From Colwellia_A sp047621305 (GTDB lineage Bacteria > Pseudomonadota > Gammaproteobacteria > Enterobacterales > Alteromonadaceae), in assembly GCA_047621305.1 (NCBI GenBank), contig JBLHNB010000002.1, positions 62,001-126,000 of the forward strand: 64,000 nt of DNA, given 5' to 3'. This document shows, piece by piece, positions 62,635 to 64,000 of this stretch; position 1 is the stretch's first letter; the number at the start of each line of letters is the position of its first letter. The position numbers were made by a program, and so were the translations under genes. The notes below the pieces were generated by a model that did no database searches, was not told where the DNA came from, and was given only the letters and a program-made list of their open reading frames with translations.

Positions 62635-63006
62635 TTACACGTGCTGATCTATTAGAATTGAATTACCATCAGGATCTTTAATAGCGAAACTTGAAGGGCC
62701 AATTTCCCCAGTAATAGATTGTTCTATTATGTTGACACCTTGAGCCTCAAAATCTTTTAAAAGTTCTCTAATGTCTGTAAATGACGCTAATGTTTTATAA
62801 TCTTTGTCCCAACCCGGATTGAAAGTCATTATATTTCCTGTAAACATGCCATGAAACAAACCTATAGTATGACCATCATTTTTTAGTATCAACCAATTTT
62901 GAGATTGATCTCCGCCAACTATTTCAAAACCCAATTTTTGATAAAATACTTTTGACTCTTCGATGTTATTAACCGATAAACTTACTGAAAACGCACCTAA
63001 TTTCAT
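62635..63006 (-). CDS. VOC (glyoxalase/bleomycin-resistance) family protein
   Basis: 123-residue single vicinal-oxygen-chelate fold: KLGAFSVSLSVNNIEESKVFYQKLGFEIVGG and SFAIKDPDGNSILIDQHV. The substrate is unknown. The frame is open to 63033, but ATG 63006 follows AAGGAG at 7 bp and gives the usual family start. Probably monocistronic. Confidence 0.85.
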   Translation of the reverse strand: MKLGAFSVSLSVNNIEESKVFYQKLGFEIVGGDQSQNWLILKNDGHTIGLFHGMFTGNIMTFNPGWDKDYKTLASFTDIRELLKDFEAQGVNIIEQSITGEIGPSSFAIKDPDGNSILIDQHV

Positions 63007-63033
63007 TTTACACTCCTTGTTTGATTTCAACAC

Positions 63034-63451
63034 TAACGAGCTTTTATATTACTTGACCATTGCAACAGCCTTTATTTTTAATTACCTGAAATAATTAGGC
63101 TAACAAATACATGACCTTACCGAGACAGCCGTTTAGCACAGTCTAAATAAAGTTATTTTCTTTAGTTATTTACTCGTTTTGGAAGGGGTGGCGCGGGTTG
63201 TCATCTTTAGCCTTCCTTTGCACTATTGGCTCTATCATGGTGTTTTAGTTTACCTCTTTTTAGACCTTTTTCAATACAAACGAATTGAAACTGTCGTTTT
63301 TTTCAACCGATAATTAATACAGGTAATTAATACAGGTAGTTAACGCAGGTAGTTAATACACGCAATTAACAGGTGTTATTATGAGAGGCTTAATCGTAGC
63401 AATTCACGGTTAATGGTTAATGGTTAATAGTTAATGGTTAATGGTTAATAG
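63034..63451. other. 418-bp repeat-bearing intergenic region
   Basis: No gene is seen. It contains a 13-bp tandem repeat (63312-63374) and most of a 7-bp tandem repeat (63408-63463), listed separately. Promoter for the VOC gene should be in its left part. Confidence 0.5.
63312..63374. repeat. 13-bp degenerate tandem repeat
   Basis: Five units: AATTAATACAGGT twice exactly, then AGTTAACGCAGGT, AGTTAATACACGC and a shortened AATTAACAGGT. Divergence increases to the right. Confidence 0.85.
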
Positions 63452-63463
63452 TTAATGGTAAAT
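63408..63463. repeat. 7-bp tandem repeat GGTTAAT overlapping the glutaminase stop
   Basis: Eight heptamers: GGTTAAT three times, AGTTAAT, GGTTAAT twice, AGTTAAT, GGTAAAT, then a degenerate ninth. The array covers the minus-strand stop codon of the glutaminase gene (63452-63454). Confidence 0.9.
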
Positions 63464-64000
63464 GGATAAGCCGAGTTCTTCCGCAATACCTTCTACGAGT
63501 TTCATCCCAACCACTGAATTACCATAGCTGTTTAAAGGTGGGCTCCATGTACAAATTACGCCATAGTTAGGCACAACGGCAATGAGGCCACCACCCACAC
63601 CACTTTTAGCGGGTAAACCTACAGAAAAAGCAAACTCTCCAGATTGATCATACATACCGCTGGTTGATAATATGGCATTAACACGATGAGCATCTTTTGG
63701 ACTACAGATTATTTTTTTTGAGTTAGGGTCAACGCCTTTATTGGCTAAAAAAAGTAAACTTTTTGCCAACTGTTGACAACTCATAGCAACAGAGCATTGA
63801 GTAAAGTAATGACTTAATACATCGGGAATTTCAGCTTCTATATTACCGAAACTCTTCATTAGATAGGCTAGGGCAGCATTACGGTTACCATGTGCTAGTT
63901 CAGATTGATAAACTTGGTTGTCCACACGGATAGTCTCAGTAGCAGCGAGATTTCTTACAAAGCTTAAAAAGGCGAGTTTACTTGCTGAAAAATGGCTTGT
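63452..64000 (-). CDS. glsA: Glutaminase (5' partial)
   Basis: Hydrolyses glutamine to glutamate and ammonia. The frame runs off the window end: the visible product begins TSHFSASKLAFLSFVRNLAATETIRVDNQVYQSE and ends LGLSIYH, about 182 of the usual 305 residues. The GTG at 63925 is internal, not a start. The conserved NRNAALAYLMKSFGN, KRI-like KDAHRVNAILSTSGMYD and KSGVGGGLIAVVP segments of serine-dependent glutaminases (GlsA/YneH) are present; the Ser-x-x-Lys site lies outside the window. Confidence 0.92.
   Translation of the reverse strand, partial: TSHFSASKLAFLSFVRNLAATETIRVDNQVYQSELAHGNRNAALAYLMKSFGNIEAEIPDVLSHYFTQCSVAMSCQQLAKSLLFLANKGVDPNSKKIICSPKDAHRVNAILSTSGMYDQSGEFAFSVGLPAKSGVGGGLIAVVPNYGVICTWSPPLNSYGNSVVGMKLVEGIAEELGLSIYH

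Noticed and set aside
63408..63463. CRISPR array
   Set aside because: Units are 7 bp with no spacers; it is a simple tandem repeat.
63452..63925. Full-length 157-aa glutaminase starting at GTG 63925
   Set aside because: The frame continues upstream to the window edge with conserved glutaminase sequence, so the GTG codes for Val inside the protein.

Overview
This window looks like chromosomal DNA of a marine, probably cold-adapted gammaproteobacterium of the Alteromonadales, most likely Colwellia or a close relative. That assignment is an inference from gene order (pilF, rodZ, ispG, hisS, yfgM, bamB, der), the low-GC, A/T-ending codon use, the number of TonB receptors and c-di-GMP proteins, a PEP-CTERM protein, and dispersed intergenic repeats. 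No tRNA, rRNA, CRISPR array, prophage or intact insertion sequence was found.

Layout. 1-8.3 kb is a housekeeping block: the 3' part of a pilF-like lipoprotein gene (with an unusual C-terminal LysM domain), rodZ, ispG, hisS, yfgM, bamB, a terminator, then der. 8.5-14 kb holds a PilZ protein, xseA, and guaB and guaA. 14.3-17.8 kb holds small exported proteins (PEP-CTERM, an unknown 111-aa protein), RidA, an EF-hand protein and fumarylacetoacetase. 18-23.3 kb is a three-gene signalling unit (REC-GGDEF-EAL, a large membrane histidine kinase, a stand-alone receiver). 23.3-31 kb has a divergent GST/LysR pair around a perfect inverted repeat, a TonB receptor followed by a TPR-sulfotransferase, and cca. 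31-34 kb has a GspA-GspB fusion protein and an HD-GYP phosphodiesterase.

34-39 kb is leuABCD on the minus strand. It is preceded by a classical attenuator: a 20-codon leader peptide with four consecutive Leu codons and a terminator hairpin, neither of which is a listed long ORF. 39.7-41.8 kb encodes an MFS transporter with a roughly 290-residue soluble repeat tail. 42.3-48 kb is a peroxide-defence island: oxyR divergent from ahpC, ahpF and katG. 48.4-53.9 kb groups a secreted PHB-depolymerase-family esterase, a TonB receptor, a NarL-type regulator and a 3-hydroxybutyrate-dehydrogenase-like SDR, suggesting capture and use of 3-hydroxybutyrate esters.

54-62.2 kb is the most unusual part. It is a same-strand run of a double-CDGSH/glutamate-synthase-domain fusion, a cytochrome b561 gene broken by an amber codon, a questin-oxidase-like protein, two glutathionyl-hydroquinone reductases, DoxX and a YhaJ-like LysR regulator, with a divergent pirin. 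It resembles an enlarged version of the E. coli yqjFG-yhaJK neighbourhood and may handle quinones. The window ends with a VOC protein, a repeat-rich spacer and the 3' part of a glutaminase gene whose stop codon lies inside a heptamer tandem repeat.
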